A stretch of DNA of 64,000 bases from Pycnococcus provasolii. Taxonomy: Eukaryota; Chlorophyta; Pseudoscourfieldiophyceae; Pseudoscourfieldiales. The stretch's first letter is position 1; each line of letters begins with the position of its first letter. Below are positions 41,512 through 50,275 of the stretch, piece after piece. Position numbers and translations under genes: made by a program. Under the pieces are notes generated by a model that saw only the letters and a program-made list of their open reading frames with translations, was not told the origin of the DNA and made no database searches. The DNA is taken from NCBI GenBank assembly GCA_049487715.1, contig CP150574.1, positions 496,001 through 560,000 of the forward strand, written 5' to 3'.

Positions 41512-42480
41512 ATGGCCGGCTCTCCTCCTCCTCTGTCCTCAGGATTAGGGCTAGGGCCGAGTTCCTCTCCGTCACCTTCGTCAGGAGATCCGTCACATCA
41601 GGCGTCATCCGGCGTGGTTCTCGCGCTCCCTGGGCCGGAGTACGGGAGACTGAACTTCGAGAACGGCGACCTGCAAGTTTGCGAGAAGCGCATCTACGTC
41701 GTGGAAGAGGGGGGGAAAGGACGAGGCACGGCGTGGGACGTGTGGGACGGAGCGTGGAGGCTTGCGAAGTGGCTCGAAAAAGCCGCCGAACAGGACGCAC
41801 TCAAGTTCGAGCTGCCAAGCCTCGCGTCCGATGCACCGACCAAGGTGAACGCGCCGCCGCTCGCCATCGAGCTGGGATCAGGGACAGGACTCGGCGGGAT
41901 GGCCATTCGCGCGGCGTTCCCAGAAGCTGACGTGCACCTCACGGACCTTCCCGAGGTGATGGAGGCGCTGAACGCCAACGTGCACCGCAACCACCACCTT
42001 TTGAGGTCGCACGGGCACGTGAGGCTCAAGGCGATGCCGCTCGACTGGACGACGACGCTGACGGGTACGCTTCCGCTTCACATCGCACCTCACGGCTACG
42101 ACCTCGTTGTCGCCGCAGACTGCGTCTGGCTGATTGAGCTCATCCCTGCGTTCGTTCGCACGCTGCGCGCCGTCACGCACCAGCGTTCGCTCGTCGTGCT
42201 CGCGTACCAGGAGCGGTCTCGCGCTGCGACGCGCGCTCTCTTCGGGACGCTCGATGCGCACTTCACGCGCGAGGATGCGGACGGCTTTTTGGCGCGCCTC
42301 GACGACGCCGCGCACGGCCGTCCTCCTAGCGACGACGCGAGCGCGGCTGTGGACAGCAAGGTTCGCATTTATTTGCTCCGTCGTCTGAGCGACCACTCGT
42401 CGGAGGTGGAGAGGCAGAAGCGCGACATGAAGCTGTCAAGCATCGACCGCGCGTTGATTGAGGAGGGGTGCACTTGGTGA
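41512..42480 (+). CDS. METTL21-type (Methyltransf_16) protein methyltransferase
   Basis: 322 residues from ATG 41512. It should transfer a methyl group from S-adenosylmethionine, most likely to lysine in a chaperone, elongation factor or similar protein, as other METTL21/EEF2KMT members do. Seen: upstream GTAWDVWDGAWRLAKWLE; motif I LAIELGSGTGLGG; motif II VHLTDLPEVMEALNANVHRN; the ADC block DLVVAADCVWLIEL; and the YQER block VVLAYQERSRAATRALF. The open frame extends 29 codons upstream with a hydrophobic run but lacks an ATG, so an upstream spliced exon encoding a targeting sequence is possible. TGTAA at 42520-42524. Confidence 0.85.
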   Translation: MAGSPPPLSSGLGLGPSSSPSPSSGDPSHQASSGVVLALPGPEYGRLNFENGDLQVCEKRIYVVEEGGKGRGTAWDVWDGAWRLAKWLEKAAEQDALKFELPSLASDAPTKVNAPPLAIELGSGTGLGGMAIRAAFPEADVHLTDLPEVMEALNANVHRNHHLLRSHGHVRLKAMPLDWTTTLTGTLPLHIAPHGYDLVVAADCVWLIELIPAFVRTLRAVTHQRSLVVLAYQERSRAATRALFGTLDAHFTREDADGFLARLDDAAHGRPPSDDASAAVDSKVRIYLLRRLSDHSSEVERQKRDMKLSSIDRALIEEGCTW

Positions 42481-42954
42481 CATCATTAGGAACAACTTCT
42501 GGCAGTCATCATTTGTGTGTGTAAACGTAACATACTTGTATTTGGTATGTCAAGGAGGTGTACATATGTGACGTGGAAACAGGTCGTGGAAACTAAGGTT
42601 AGACTAACTTAGATTTCTAATATTCTCGCCAACCCCTAACCCCTGAGGTAACCCCTGAGGTAATAATGCCAGCCCTCGCCCTAATAACCCTCGCTAACCC
42701 TACCGGGTAAGGTAAGCTGCTAACCCTAACCCTAATCCTTCGCTCTGTGGTATCCCCTACTCACTCTGTGTCCCCCCAGGGCCAGGGGGTGCGGTGCCCT
42801 CCCTTCCCTCCCCCTTCACTTGTCATACTCATTCTGCACTCGCTGAATTCACTGTGCGCGCTTGCGTTGCGTCTGCGTCTGCGTCTGCGCTGATCGTGCT
42901 CCGGGTACCCGCTTCTTTTTCTTTCTTGTTATATCTCTTAGGGAGCTTGTTTTT
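42481..42954. other. intergenic region with telomere-like repeats
   Basis: 3' UTR of the methyltransferase, repeated AACCCCTGAGGT (~42637-42661) and CTAACCC units (42692-42736), then the ROMO1 promoter. No gene is seen. Confidence 0.6.
42709..42737. repeat. telomere-like CCCTAA tract
   Basis: CTGCTAACCCTAACCCTAAT, with related degenerate units upstream from 42625. Lies ~220 bp upstream of the ROMO1 start codon. Confidence 0.75.
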
Positions 42955-43176
42955 ATGATCGACAGCCGCTGCGCGACGCGCGTCGCGACCGGAGCGGCGA
43001 TCGGCGTGAGCGTGGGAGGCGCTGTCGGCGCAGTCTACGGGACGTACGAGGCGTTCGCGTACCGCATACCAGGACTGTACAAAGTCAGGCACATTGGAAG
43101 GACAACCGTCGGCAGTGCCGCGCTCTTCGGGCTATTCCTTGGCGCGGGAAGCTTCCTGCACTGCGGACGGTCGTAG
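42955..43176 (+). CDS. ROMO1: ROMO1/Mgr2-like mitochondrial inner-membrane protein
   Basis: 73 residues, ATG 42955. ROMO1/Mgr2 is a small two-helix inner-membrane protein associated with the TIM23 translocase. Here the first helix has glycine-rich packing (ATGAAIGVSVGGAVGAVYGTYEAF), then a polar loop (RIPGLYKVRHIGRTTVGS) and a second helix (ALFGLFLGAGSFLHCG). Length (family ~70-110), both helices and the near-terminal Cys at each end (DSRC, LHC) fit. The frame is open upstream but ATG 42955 gives the family-sized product. It is short and diverged, so the call rests on pattern, not on identity. Confidence 0.8.
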   Translation: MIDSRCATRVATGAAIGVSVGGAVGAVYGTYEAFAYRIPGLYKVRHIGRTTVGSAALFGLFLGAGSFLHCGRS

Positions 43177-43469
43177 CGACCTAAGGATCGCTCATTTCAG
43201 TAATGGAACGTGAGTCACTTTGTCCAGCGGTCGTACGTTCACACTCATTCATCCCACCCAGCAGGCGCCAAGCAGCAGTGCGTTTGTACGTGGCGCTGGT
43301 GATTTCGAAGCCTATACATATGTAGGGCGCTTTGCGTTGGCGCCGTGAGAGCTCCGGTTGCGACTTGTTGTCGTCGTTGTCGTAGTCGCCGTCGCCACCA
43401 ACGGGGTGCATCAGTTGTGTGTTACAGATTTGTTTTTAGGTTGTAGACTCGGTCCTTCACGCACCTCTC

Positions 43470-45863
43470 CTACACAGTGCCGTCCTCGTCCACCTCCACC
43501 GACTCAGCAAGGAGCTCCTCAATCTCATCCTCGTCGCGCTCATCCTGCTGCACCTTCTCAGCGGCGCCTAAGACCTTTGCCACGTCATTTGACGCCATGC
43601 GCTGGAAACGGTCAATGAGCGTCGTAACCTTCGTCGTCAACGGAGTCTCCGCTTTAGCCTTCACGGCCGCTTTCGCCTTGCTTGGAGCTGCGCCTCGCTT
43701 CGACGCGCGTTCGGCGCGAGCGCGCTCTGCCACACGAGCACGCGCAAGCTCCGCCTGTTTTTCGTCAATCAAACGCTCGCGCTCACGTGCGCTTAACGGC
43801 CGATCCGGCGAGGCATCCTCTTCTAAATCAAAGTCTCCATTCTTCATCCGCTCAGCCTCCTTCTCATCCTCCTCAAGGTTGGCGAGCATTTCATCCGTGA
43901 GCTTCTCGCGAGTATCACGAGCTTTGTCAAGCGCTCGATCGAGCGTGTCCATCGACGCCGATGCACCGAAGCCGAGACGCGCGCGCGTGCTGTACACCTC
44001 CAACGAGCCGTGTCCACCCGGTCCACCGCACGCGGAGACGGCACCGGTGCGAGCAAGCGAGCCAATCAGAAGCCGCTCAAGCTCAAGCGAGTGCGCGCTT
44101 TCGGCGCCAACTTGACTGTCCGACGCCTCCGCATACCGCGTCTTGTAGTACCGCGGCTGCAATTCCCTCACGAGGTTAGCAGCCGCGCTGTCCGCCGAAC
44201 TTGCGTCGGACATCGCAATCAGCTTCGCACGCGCGCCAAGCGCACCGTCGCGCGTGCCACCGCCGAGGCCGTATGCGCTCACCGTCTCGCACACCTGCAG
44301 GGCTGCATAAAGTGCAAGGAATCCTGCCGAGGGCTCAGCCGCATCGGGAGGCACGGGGAACGGAGGCTTTGCACGCACGAGACGACGACGGTAGCCTCCG
44401 AGTAGCTCCTTAGCGTCCGCGTACGACGACGCCGTGAGCCAGCGAACTTGAATGCCGGCGCGCTCAGCCGCCTTCACGAGCAGGGCATAGTCGGCCGCCG
44501 TCGCCCGTGTCACGAGCAGCACTTCCGCGCCGTCGATCTCCACGTCGGGGAAGAGCTGTCTCAGCTGAGTGTGCGGGCGCTCGACCACCATACTCGCGAA
44601 GTGGCGAACCTGCCTAGCGGAGAGCACGCGCACGTGCGTCTTCGATCCCGCGTACATCGCGCATGTGCCACCAATCGGCGCGCCATTCACGCGCCACACC
44701 GCGTCATGCGCGTCGATATCCGCTCCAGACATCGCGCCGAGCAGACGCTCGGACGATCCGACGACGGCGCACGAGCGGAAGATGATTGGCGAGAGAGCGT
44801 CATGCGGCGATTCCGGGAGCAGGGCGCGCTTTTGCGCAAGCTTGGGATCGCCCGCCGCCTTGGCTGACGTCATCTGGCTGACAAGAAGACTCAGAGGCAG
44901 ATCGAACTGCCCGCCCTCCTCTTCGGCACTCGGCGCTTCGTCGTGAAGTCGTCTTCGTCGTAGCCGCCGCCGCCGCCGCTCCCCCGCATCCTCGCCTTTG
45001 CTCTCACTCTGCTGCTGCAGCTCCTCCTGTTCCTGCGCTGCTTCCACCGCCGCATCGGACCGCGCAGTCACGGCTCGCACGTTCCTCGCGCCGTCGACGA
45101 ACACGGGCAGGGAGCCGAGAGGCAGCGCGGCAGGGTCGCGGTTCGACGGTGTGGTGCAGGCTGCCGCGGCTGCAAGCTGGTCGAGTGGTCTGATTGGTAA
45201 GCTCGGACACCGTCTTAGCTGCTGGTGCGTTCTTCGCAGAGCCTCGAGTCGTCCGTGGTTGGGGCACGTGTTGAACGTCGTTTGTATTCGGTTGTGGTCG
45301 CACGAGCACGCGCACCTCGCGTCTTCGACACTTCCCGCCGCCGCGTCTCGTTCGCAGTCGCACGAGCACTCCATGAGGTGGTGTCTATTTTCTCCGCTAG
45401 CCATGCCGGCCATGTCGGCCGCGACGAGCGTGTCGACATCCTCTTCGAGTCGCGCTTTTCTCGTCGCGCTGCTACTGCTGTCATCCTCCAAGTCGAGGTC
45501 ATGATCCAAGTTGGTTTGGCCGACGTCCGCTTCCCATTCTTGCGACGCGATCGCCGCCGCCTTCTGTGAGACGCGCGCTAATATTTGGTCCTTCACCGAG
45601 GGCAAGTTTCCAATTCCAATTCCTCCTTTCGTGTTTTTGTGTTCGAGGAGCGCGGAGGCTTCGAGCAGGAGCTCCTGAGACGGACCGGGCGCCGAGACGG
45701 TTTCTCCTCCTGTGCCTGCGCCTGTGCCCGAGAAGTTTGTGTGATACGGCTTATACACGAGCGTGTATATGACGCAGAGTGTGCACACTAAAAGCAGTGT
45801 GTACAGGCCGTCCCGTGGAACCTGTGGCTGCTGTGAGCGCGCGGAGGCATGGCCCTTCGGCAT
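43470..45863 (-). CDS. GT29 sialyltransferase-like protein with Cys-rich stem and charged C-terminal extension
   Basis: 797 residues, ATG 45863. A short cytosolic tail and membrane helix (LYTLLLVCTLCVIYTLVYK) make it a type II Golgi protein. A stem with an unusual Cys cluster (~155-190: MECSCDCERD, CACSCDHN) follows. The GT29 L-motif appears at ~358 as CAVVGSSERLLGAMSGADID plus AHDAVWRVNGAPIGG; the S-motif at ~509 as PSAGFLALYAALQVCETVSA plus YGLGGG; and a VS-like His-Glu pair near 588 (SAHSLELE). GT29 enzymes move sialic acid, or in plants probably Kdo or related acids, from CMP-sugar donors. After the catalytic domain comes a ~170-residue highly charged coiled-coil tail not normal for this family. 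Minus-strand TGTAA at 43422-43426. Confidence 0.88.
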   Translation of the reverse strand: MPKGHASARSQQPQVPRDGLYTLLLVCTLCVIYTLVYKPYHTNFSGTGAGTGGETVSAPGPSQELLLEASALLEHKNTKGGIGIGNLPSVKDQILARVSQKAAAIASQEWEADVGQTNLDHDLDLEDDSSSSATRKARLEEDVDTLVAADMAGMASGENRHHLMECSCDCERDAAAGSVEDARCACSCDHNRIQTTFNTCPNHGRLEALRRTHQQLRRCPSLPIRPLDQLAAAAACTTPSNRDPAALPLGSLPVFVDGARNVRAVTARSDAAVEAAQEQEELQQQSESKGEDAGERRRRRLRRRRLHDEAPSAEEEGGQFDLPLSLLVSQMTSAKAAGDPKLAQKRALLPESPHDALSPIIFRSCAVVGSSERLLGAMSGADIDAHDAVWRVNGAPIGGTCAMYAGSKTHVRVLSARQVRHFASMVVERPHTQLRQLFPDVEIDGAEVLLVTRATAADYALLVKAAERAGIQVRWLTASSYADAKELLGGYRRRLVRAKPPFPVPPDAAEPSAGFLALYAALQVCETVSAYGLGGGTRDGALGARAKLIAMSDASSADSAAANLVRELQPRYYKTRYAEASDSQVGAESAHSLELERLLIGSLARTGAVSACGGPGGHGSLEVYSTRARLGFGASASMDTLDRALDKARDTREKLTDEMLANLEEDEKEAERMKNGDFDLEEDASPDRPLSARERERLIDEKQAELARARVAERARAERASKRGAAPSKAKAAVKAKAETPLTTKVTTLIDRFQRMASNDVAKVLGAAEKVQQDERDEDEIEELLAESVEVDEDGTV

Positions 45864-47346
45864 GACAGAGAGCAGGACAAGGATCTGCACAGCACAGGTA
45901 AGAGGAGAGTGCTGGAACCTAACTTCAGTCTTCAGCGGGGGGCGACGACGACGACAACACGAACACGCGGCCTTGCATCAGTGCATCACCAGTGCAAACG
46001 TCGGTCTTACAGTAACCCCTAGACTATTCAAGTTCAATTCCAATTCGGGGTTCGCGAGTGAGGGGCTGCACAGCTTCGAAGGTAAGGTCAGACGACGAGG
46101 GGGGGACCACCTACCTTTACTGGAAACCTTATTAGCTAAGGCTTATACATAGGTGAGGGGACGGTCACCTATCGTAGTACTACTGTACCGGGTAGGGCGA
46201 CGAGTCCGGAGGCCAAGCAAGGGGAACCTTTCCAGTAAAAAGTAGAGGTGGGCTTCTTAAAAAAATAAATCTAAGGTTAAGTTAGGTGGGCCGTGGGCAC
46301 CAAGGTTGTGGGTGCCCCAGGGGGTGGGTGCCCCCACCTCAATTCAAGCCTCAAGGTGAGGCATCAAGGTGAGGCAAACTAAACTGGCAAAGCTCAAAGA
46401 GAGCTCTACCAGCGTGAATACCAGGTAGGGACGATCACAGCTAGGGAAGGGAGGTACAGACCTGAGGTACAGTAAACGGCCTTCTTAGTCTACTGTACCT
46501 TCCCCTTCTCTTGCACGGGCAGACGGGTGGTGGTGCCTGGTGGGTGACTCGTATTGTCGTCGGTATGTAGTTCTATGTCTATGTTAGTCTGTGTATTGAG
46601 GGTGTTGGCTCGCCCGGCCTTGACTCTTGAGGTGTTTCCAACCCAACTGCAACCAGTTCTCCCAGTTCCGTTCTCCGTCCTCCACTCCTCCGGCCGCAGT
46701 GCAGTAACTCCGCCTCCGCCTCGCCAAACCTCCCGTCGCCGACACCTCCTGGGACTTGGGAGGCCTCGCTCAGCTCAGAGCTCACCTCACCTCGTCCGTC
46801 GCAGTTCGTCGCAGTTGGTGTGTGGCGTCTCGGTCTGGGAGACACTTCTCTTCTCCAACGCCACGCAACGCACGCCATACATATTGGCCACTCATTCTCT
46901 TGTGAACTTCTTGTGCGGTTGCTTGTGCGGTTGCTTGTGTCTCTTGAGAGAAAGAAGGAAGGAAGGAAGGACGGCGTTTTCTCCCTTTTTTTTTCTTCTG
47001 GCTTTTGGCTTTAAGATCGCTCGATAACTATTTAGCGTCAAGTGTCTCGTGGTTCTTCCTTGGTTTCATTTGCGCCGTGCTTCTTCACCTGGCATACCGT
47101 AAGCAACTGCAGGAAAGGGAGCCATTTCATATTTGGCATTTCATTGCGCACTCGTAAGTAAAAGGCCGTCACCTGAGCCTTGAGCCCGCAAGCAGCGCGT
47201 TAAAACGCAAGTGCTGCAAGTCACAGTACACTCCAGTTTCAGTTTTATAACAGAGTGGCTGAGTGCAATAAGTGCCTGCTAAGTCAATTAGTTAGCGCAC
47301 TTGTTGTACAGTCGGCACAACAGGCAAAATTCCAACGGGTTCAATA
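45864..47346. other. long divergent intergenic region (sialyltransferase / K+ channel)
   Basis: Promoters of both genes. An imperfect inverted pair of GTGGGTGCCCC/GGGTGCCCCCACC lies at 46307-46338, AAGGTGAGGC is repeated (~46352-46375), and GTACAGTA/TACTGTAC-like palindromic bits recur. An open frame at 46554-47027 has no domain-like sequence. No gene is supported. Confidence 0.5.
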
Positions 47347-48864
47347 ATGGCTAGCAGCGTGCTGGCTGCGGCTGGCAGCCAGCCGCAGCAAACTTTCCTT
47401 CCACCAAACACAGGTGACTATGAAATCTTCTTCTCGGTGGGTTCCGTCACGCGGCGCGTCTTCTTCAACGGCACAACGATGGGAGACGTCGAACACGCCT
47501 GCATGGCTGCGTACGGAATCAAGAACATTCCGCTCGCGAAAGACCGATCCGTCTTCCGCATACGAACCGCAGTTGGGAAGAACAACAACCCGCTGACCAT
47601 CCCCTTTCTGGCCCTGTCCCAGCTGTCGCCAGGATGCGTGCTGGACGTCGACGACCCTGTGCTGCGTGCAGCTTGCCGGCTAAACGCGTGGCGTGGGCCC
47701 ATACCGAAGCGCGAGCAGGCACCGTCGATAGCCGCACTGATGGCGGCGCGTCGCTTCGGCGCGCGCGTGCGCAAGCAGGTTGAGAAGAAGCGGACGAAGC
47801 TTGAAATCTTGCGCAGGTCGATGGACAAGCTGTTGAACGAACCGGGAAGCTCCAAGGGCGCCATGACCCTGGCGTGCTTCATCTTGTTTCTGATCGTCGT
47901 GTCCACGGTCAACTTCTGCGTCGACACGCTGCCAAACGTTTACAAAGCCGACTTGGGAAACGACGCGATGAGCCAGATGTTCGGCCAGCCGACTGCCACC
48001 GTGGAGACGATCTGTATCGCGTGCTTCACGATTGAGTTCTGCCTTCGGCTCGGTATCGCGAAGAAGCGCATTCAGTTTATGCGGGACACGCTGAACTTGA
48101 TCGACCTCGTCGCCATCGTGCCGTTTTACGTCGAGCTGATCATCGCCGGTGTGGAGGTGCCGGGCTTGAGTGTGCTCCGTGTGATGCGCCTTGCGCGTGT
48201 TTTCCGCCTGTTCAAGGTTTCGAAGGGCTCCATCACAGTGCTGACGCGCACGATGAGCAAGTCCGCGAAGCCGCTGTACATGCTCGTGTTCCTCACAATG
48301 ATCGCGACGGTGCTGTTCGCGAGCATCCTGTACTACGTCGAGCGCGGCACGTACGACGAGCAGACGGGCGTGTGGATTCGCGTCGTGGGACATCGGTGCG
48401 AAGTGAAGTGCCAGAAAGCTGGCTACCCCGCGGGTTGCGTGCCAGGCGCAGACAAGGTGGAGGTGCAGTGGGCAGACCACTGCCCTAAGGGCTGCCTGAA
48501 CGAGTGCACGGACATATTCGAGCAGAGCCCGTTCGAGTCCATCCCGCAGAGCGCGTGGTGGAGCCTCGTGACGATGACGACGCTCGGTTACGGCGACATG
48601 TTCCCCGTGAGCGTCCTCGGAAAGTTCCTCGGCATGGTGACGGTGATGACAGGAATCCTCGTGATTGCGCTTCCCATCACCGTGGTTGGAAGCAACTTCA
48701 ACTCGGTGTACTCACGCGAGGGCGAGGCTCTCGACATCACGCGCGAGCTGCCAGGCGCGGAGACGTTGGTCTGGCAAGGTTCGTCTGATTCCTCGGACGG
48801 CGAGGAGAAAATGCAGAAACGGCTAAGGAAGCGCACAGTGCGGAGACGGCGAGGCGCGCTTTAG
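47347..48864 (+). CDS. voltage-gated K+ channel with Cys-rich turret
   Basis: 505 residues, single exon, ATG 47347. Six-helix Kv-type channel of the plasma or another membrane: S1 ~174-194, S2 ~219-237, S3 ~248-267, S4 ~274-293 with six basic residues exactly three apart (R278, R281, R284, R287, K290, K293), S5 ~309-332, pore helix and filter TMTTLGYGD (409-417), S6 ~424-450 with ALPIT in place of PVP. The S5-pore linker holds an insert with six Cys (351, 355, 364, 379, 383, 387). The N-terminal ~170 residues show no recognisable T1/BTB; residues 24-75 resemble a small ubiquitin-like fold but are not identified. TGTAA at 48914-48918. Confidence 0.95.
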   Translation: MASSVLAAAGSQPQQTFLPPNTGDYEIFFSVGSVTRRVFFNGTTMGDVEHACMAAYGIKNIPLAKDRSVFRIRTAVGKNNNPLTIPFLALSQLSPGCVLDVDDPVLRAACRLNAWRGPIPKREQAPSIAALMAARRFGARVRKQVEKKRTKLEILRRSMDKLLNEPGSSKGAMTLACFILFLIVVSTVNFCVDTLPNVYKADLGNDAMSQMFGQPTATVETICIACFTIEFCLRLGIAKKRIQFMRDTLNLIDLVAIVPFYVELIIAGVEVPGLSVLRVMRLARVFRLFKVSKGSITVLTRTMSKSAKPLYMLVFLTMIATVLFASILYYVERGTYDEQTGVWIRVVGHRCEVKCQKAGYPAGCVPGADKVEVQWADHCPKGCLNECTDIFEQSPFESIPQSAWWSLVTMTTLGYGDMFPVSVLGKFLGMVTVMTGILVIALPITVVGSNFNSVYSREGEALDITRELPGAETLVWQGSSDSSDGEEKMQKRLRKRTVRRRRGAL

Positions 48865-49031
48865 AACATGACCACCACGACCACGACGTCGCTACGACCA
48901 CCCTAATATTTACTGTAACGGTGGTTTTCCATCCATATCACTACTTTACAAATTTGTACACTTACAGTACAGTATGAGAGAGAGAAAGAAAATGAATAAA
49001 GTACGCATGAGGAAACGAACACACACGGCTT

Positions 49032-49964
49032 TCACTTCTTTTGTACGTAGTGCCGCCGCGGAACGGCAGTCATCAACGCGTCTTGCCAAGGCAAGCCTGA
49101 AGCACGTAAGGCGACCGCTTCCATGGTGGCGTTTATTGTGAGTATTTTCGTTCGGCATGCGGGCAGGTGCTCGTCGAGTGGAAGACGTCGTGCTGGCCAT
49201 CCAAGTTCCTTCGCACGACTCAGCGTTGCGCGAGGCCGCAGCCCGGAGTTTTCGCTCAGCCCACCAAGGACGAATGACGTCGCCGTTATATTTGTGTCGT
49301 CAGCTGGTGCGAGAGATTGGGGTGCATCCGGACTCATCACGATTGGCAGAAGCAGTGAAGAACTGCATTCTTCTTCTTCTTCTTCTTCTTCTTCGTCGTC
49401 GTTGTCGTCGTTGTCGTTGTCGTCGTGAAGCACGCCTGCTGGCTCGGCGTCGCTCGTGTCGAGAGGCCGTCTGTGAAGAGCACAATCCCACCTCTTCCAC
49501 GCGTCTCCAAACAACTCGTCAGAAAGCCGTTCGTGTCGTTCGGACCACCCGAAGACGTGCAAGTCTGCGTCGTATCTGCGCGATACGCCGACGCACTGCC
49601 TCACTTGCTTGAGGACACCGTACACATCGCGGACGTCTGTTAGGGAGAACGAGCAGTCGAGCGCGAAGCGCAGAGTGGCGTTGGTTTGCTGCGGCGACGA
49701 AGTGAGCGTGTGAGCACGTGCTGGCGCCAGGGGTCGCTGAGCACGGCCGGGGTCGCTGACGTGGCGGAGCGAACCAAAGCCGCCGACGCCGCCGACGCAC
49801 ACGGATGAGCAGGGGGCCATTTGGAGTGGACGTCTTGTCGAAAGGGAACGACGGAACGGAACAGAACAGAAGGGGGAAGGAAGGAACAGTTTCAGTTGGG
49901 GGTTTGGATAGTCTAGGGGGTTTGTTTTGGGTGGGACCTTTGCTTTCGGTGGGGTTCCCTCCAT
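49032..49964 (-). CDS. TRM10-like tRNA (guanine-9/adenine-9) methyltransferase
   Basis: 310 residues from ATG 49964; a second ATG at 49820 gives 262. TRM10 enzymes use a SPOUT fold to methylate N1 of purine 9 in tRNA. Visible core: ATLRFALDCSFSLTDVRDVY, then a variable segment, then SFVLGGLSENSGLRPRATL (the family's xYIIGGLVDRN block), AKELGWPARRLPLDEHL, KILTINATMEAV and the final LPWQDALMTAVPRR. Between the halves is a poly-Asp/Glu insert of about 20 residues encoded by GAA/GAC repeats. The usual aspartate after the GGL (often VDR) is Ser-Glu here, so activity needs proof. The N-terminus is basic and may target an organelle. Confidence 0.75.
   Translation of the reverse strand: MEGTPPKAKVPPKTNPLDYPNPQLKLFLPSPFCSVPFRRSLSTRRPLQMAPCSSVCVGGVGGFGSLRHVSDPGRAQRPLAPARAHTLTSSPQQTNATLRFALDCSFSLTDVRDVYGVLKQVRQCVGVSRRYDADLHVFGWSERHERLSDELFGDAWKRWDCALHRRPLDTSDAEPAGVLHDDNDNDDNDDEEEEEEEEECSSSLLLPIVMSPDAPQSLAPADDTNITATSFVLGGLSENSGLRPRATLSRAKELGWPARRLPLDEHLPACRTKILTINATMEAVALRASGLPWQDALMTAVPRRHYVQKK
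49367..49426 (-). repeat. TTC/GTC coding microsatellite (Glu/Asp run)
   Basis: Runs of CTTCTT and CGTCGT triplets that encode the acidic insert of the TRM10-like protein. Confidence 0.9.
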
Positions 49965-50275
49965 TGTATTGTGTGTGACCAGAATTCTCACCGTCACAAA
50001 CAACAAACAACAACGTGATTGTGATTGTCACCATCATGTAAAGGTACTTTCTTTTTCTTTTTATGTAAATCGTGTTTGTAAAAAAGAATGAAATGAATCC
50101 CACACCGCACTATCCATACCCTTCCAATCCCATAGACTACCTGATAACCTCCAACCTGATTCGGGCCTGACTCAACGACGTGGTGACGCGATCTCGAGTA
50201 AAATCACCGCAATCACGAACCGCCACGAACCGCAGCCTTCCCCCCATTTGTTTTTTTTTCCATTGCAACATTCTT
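49965..50275. other. short intergenic region
   Basis: Upstream region of the TRM10-like gene and 3' end of the next minus-strand gene. No motif is recognised. Confidence 0.5.

Noticed and set aside
46554-47027. 157-codon ORF upstream of the K+ channel
   Set aside because: Composition looks like leader sequence with pyrimidine tracts; no domain.
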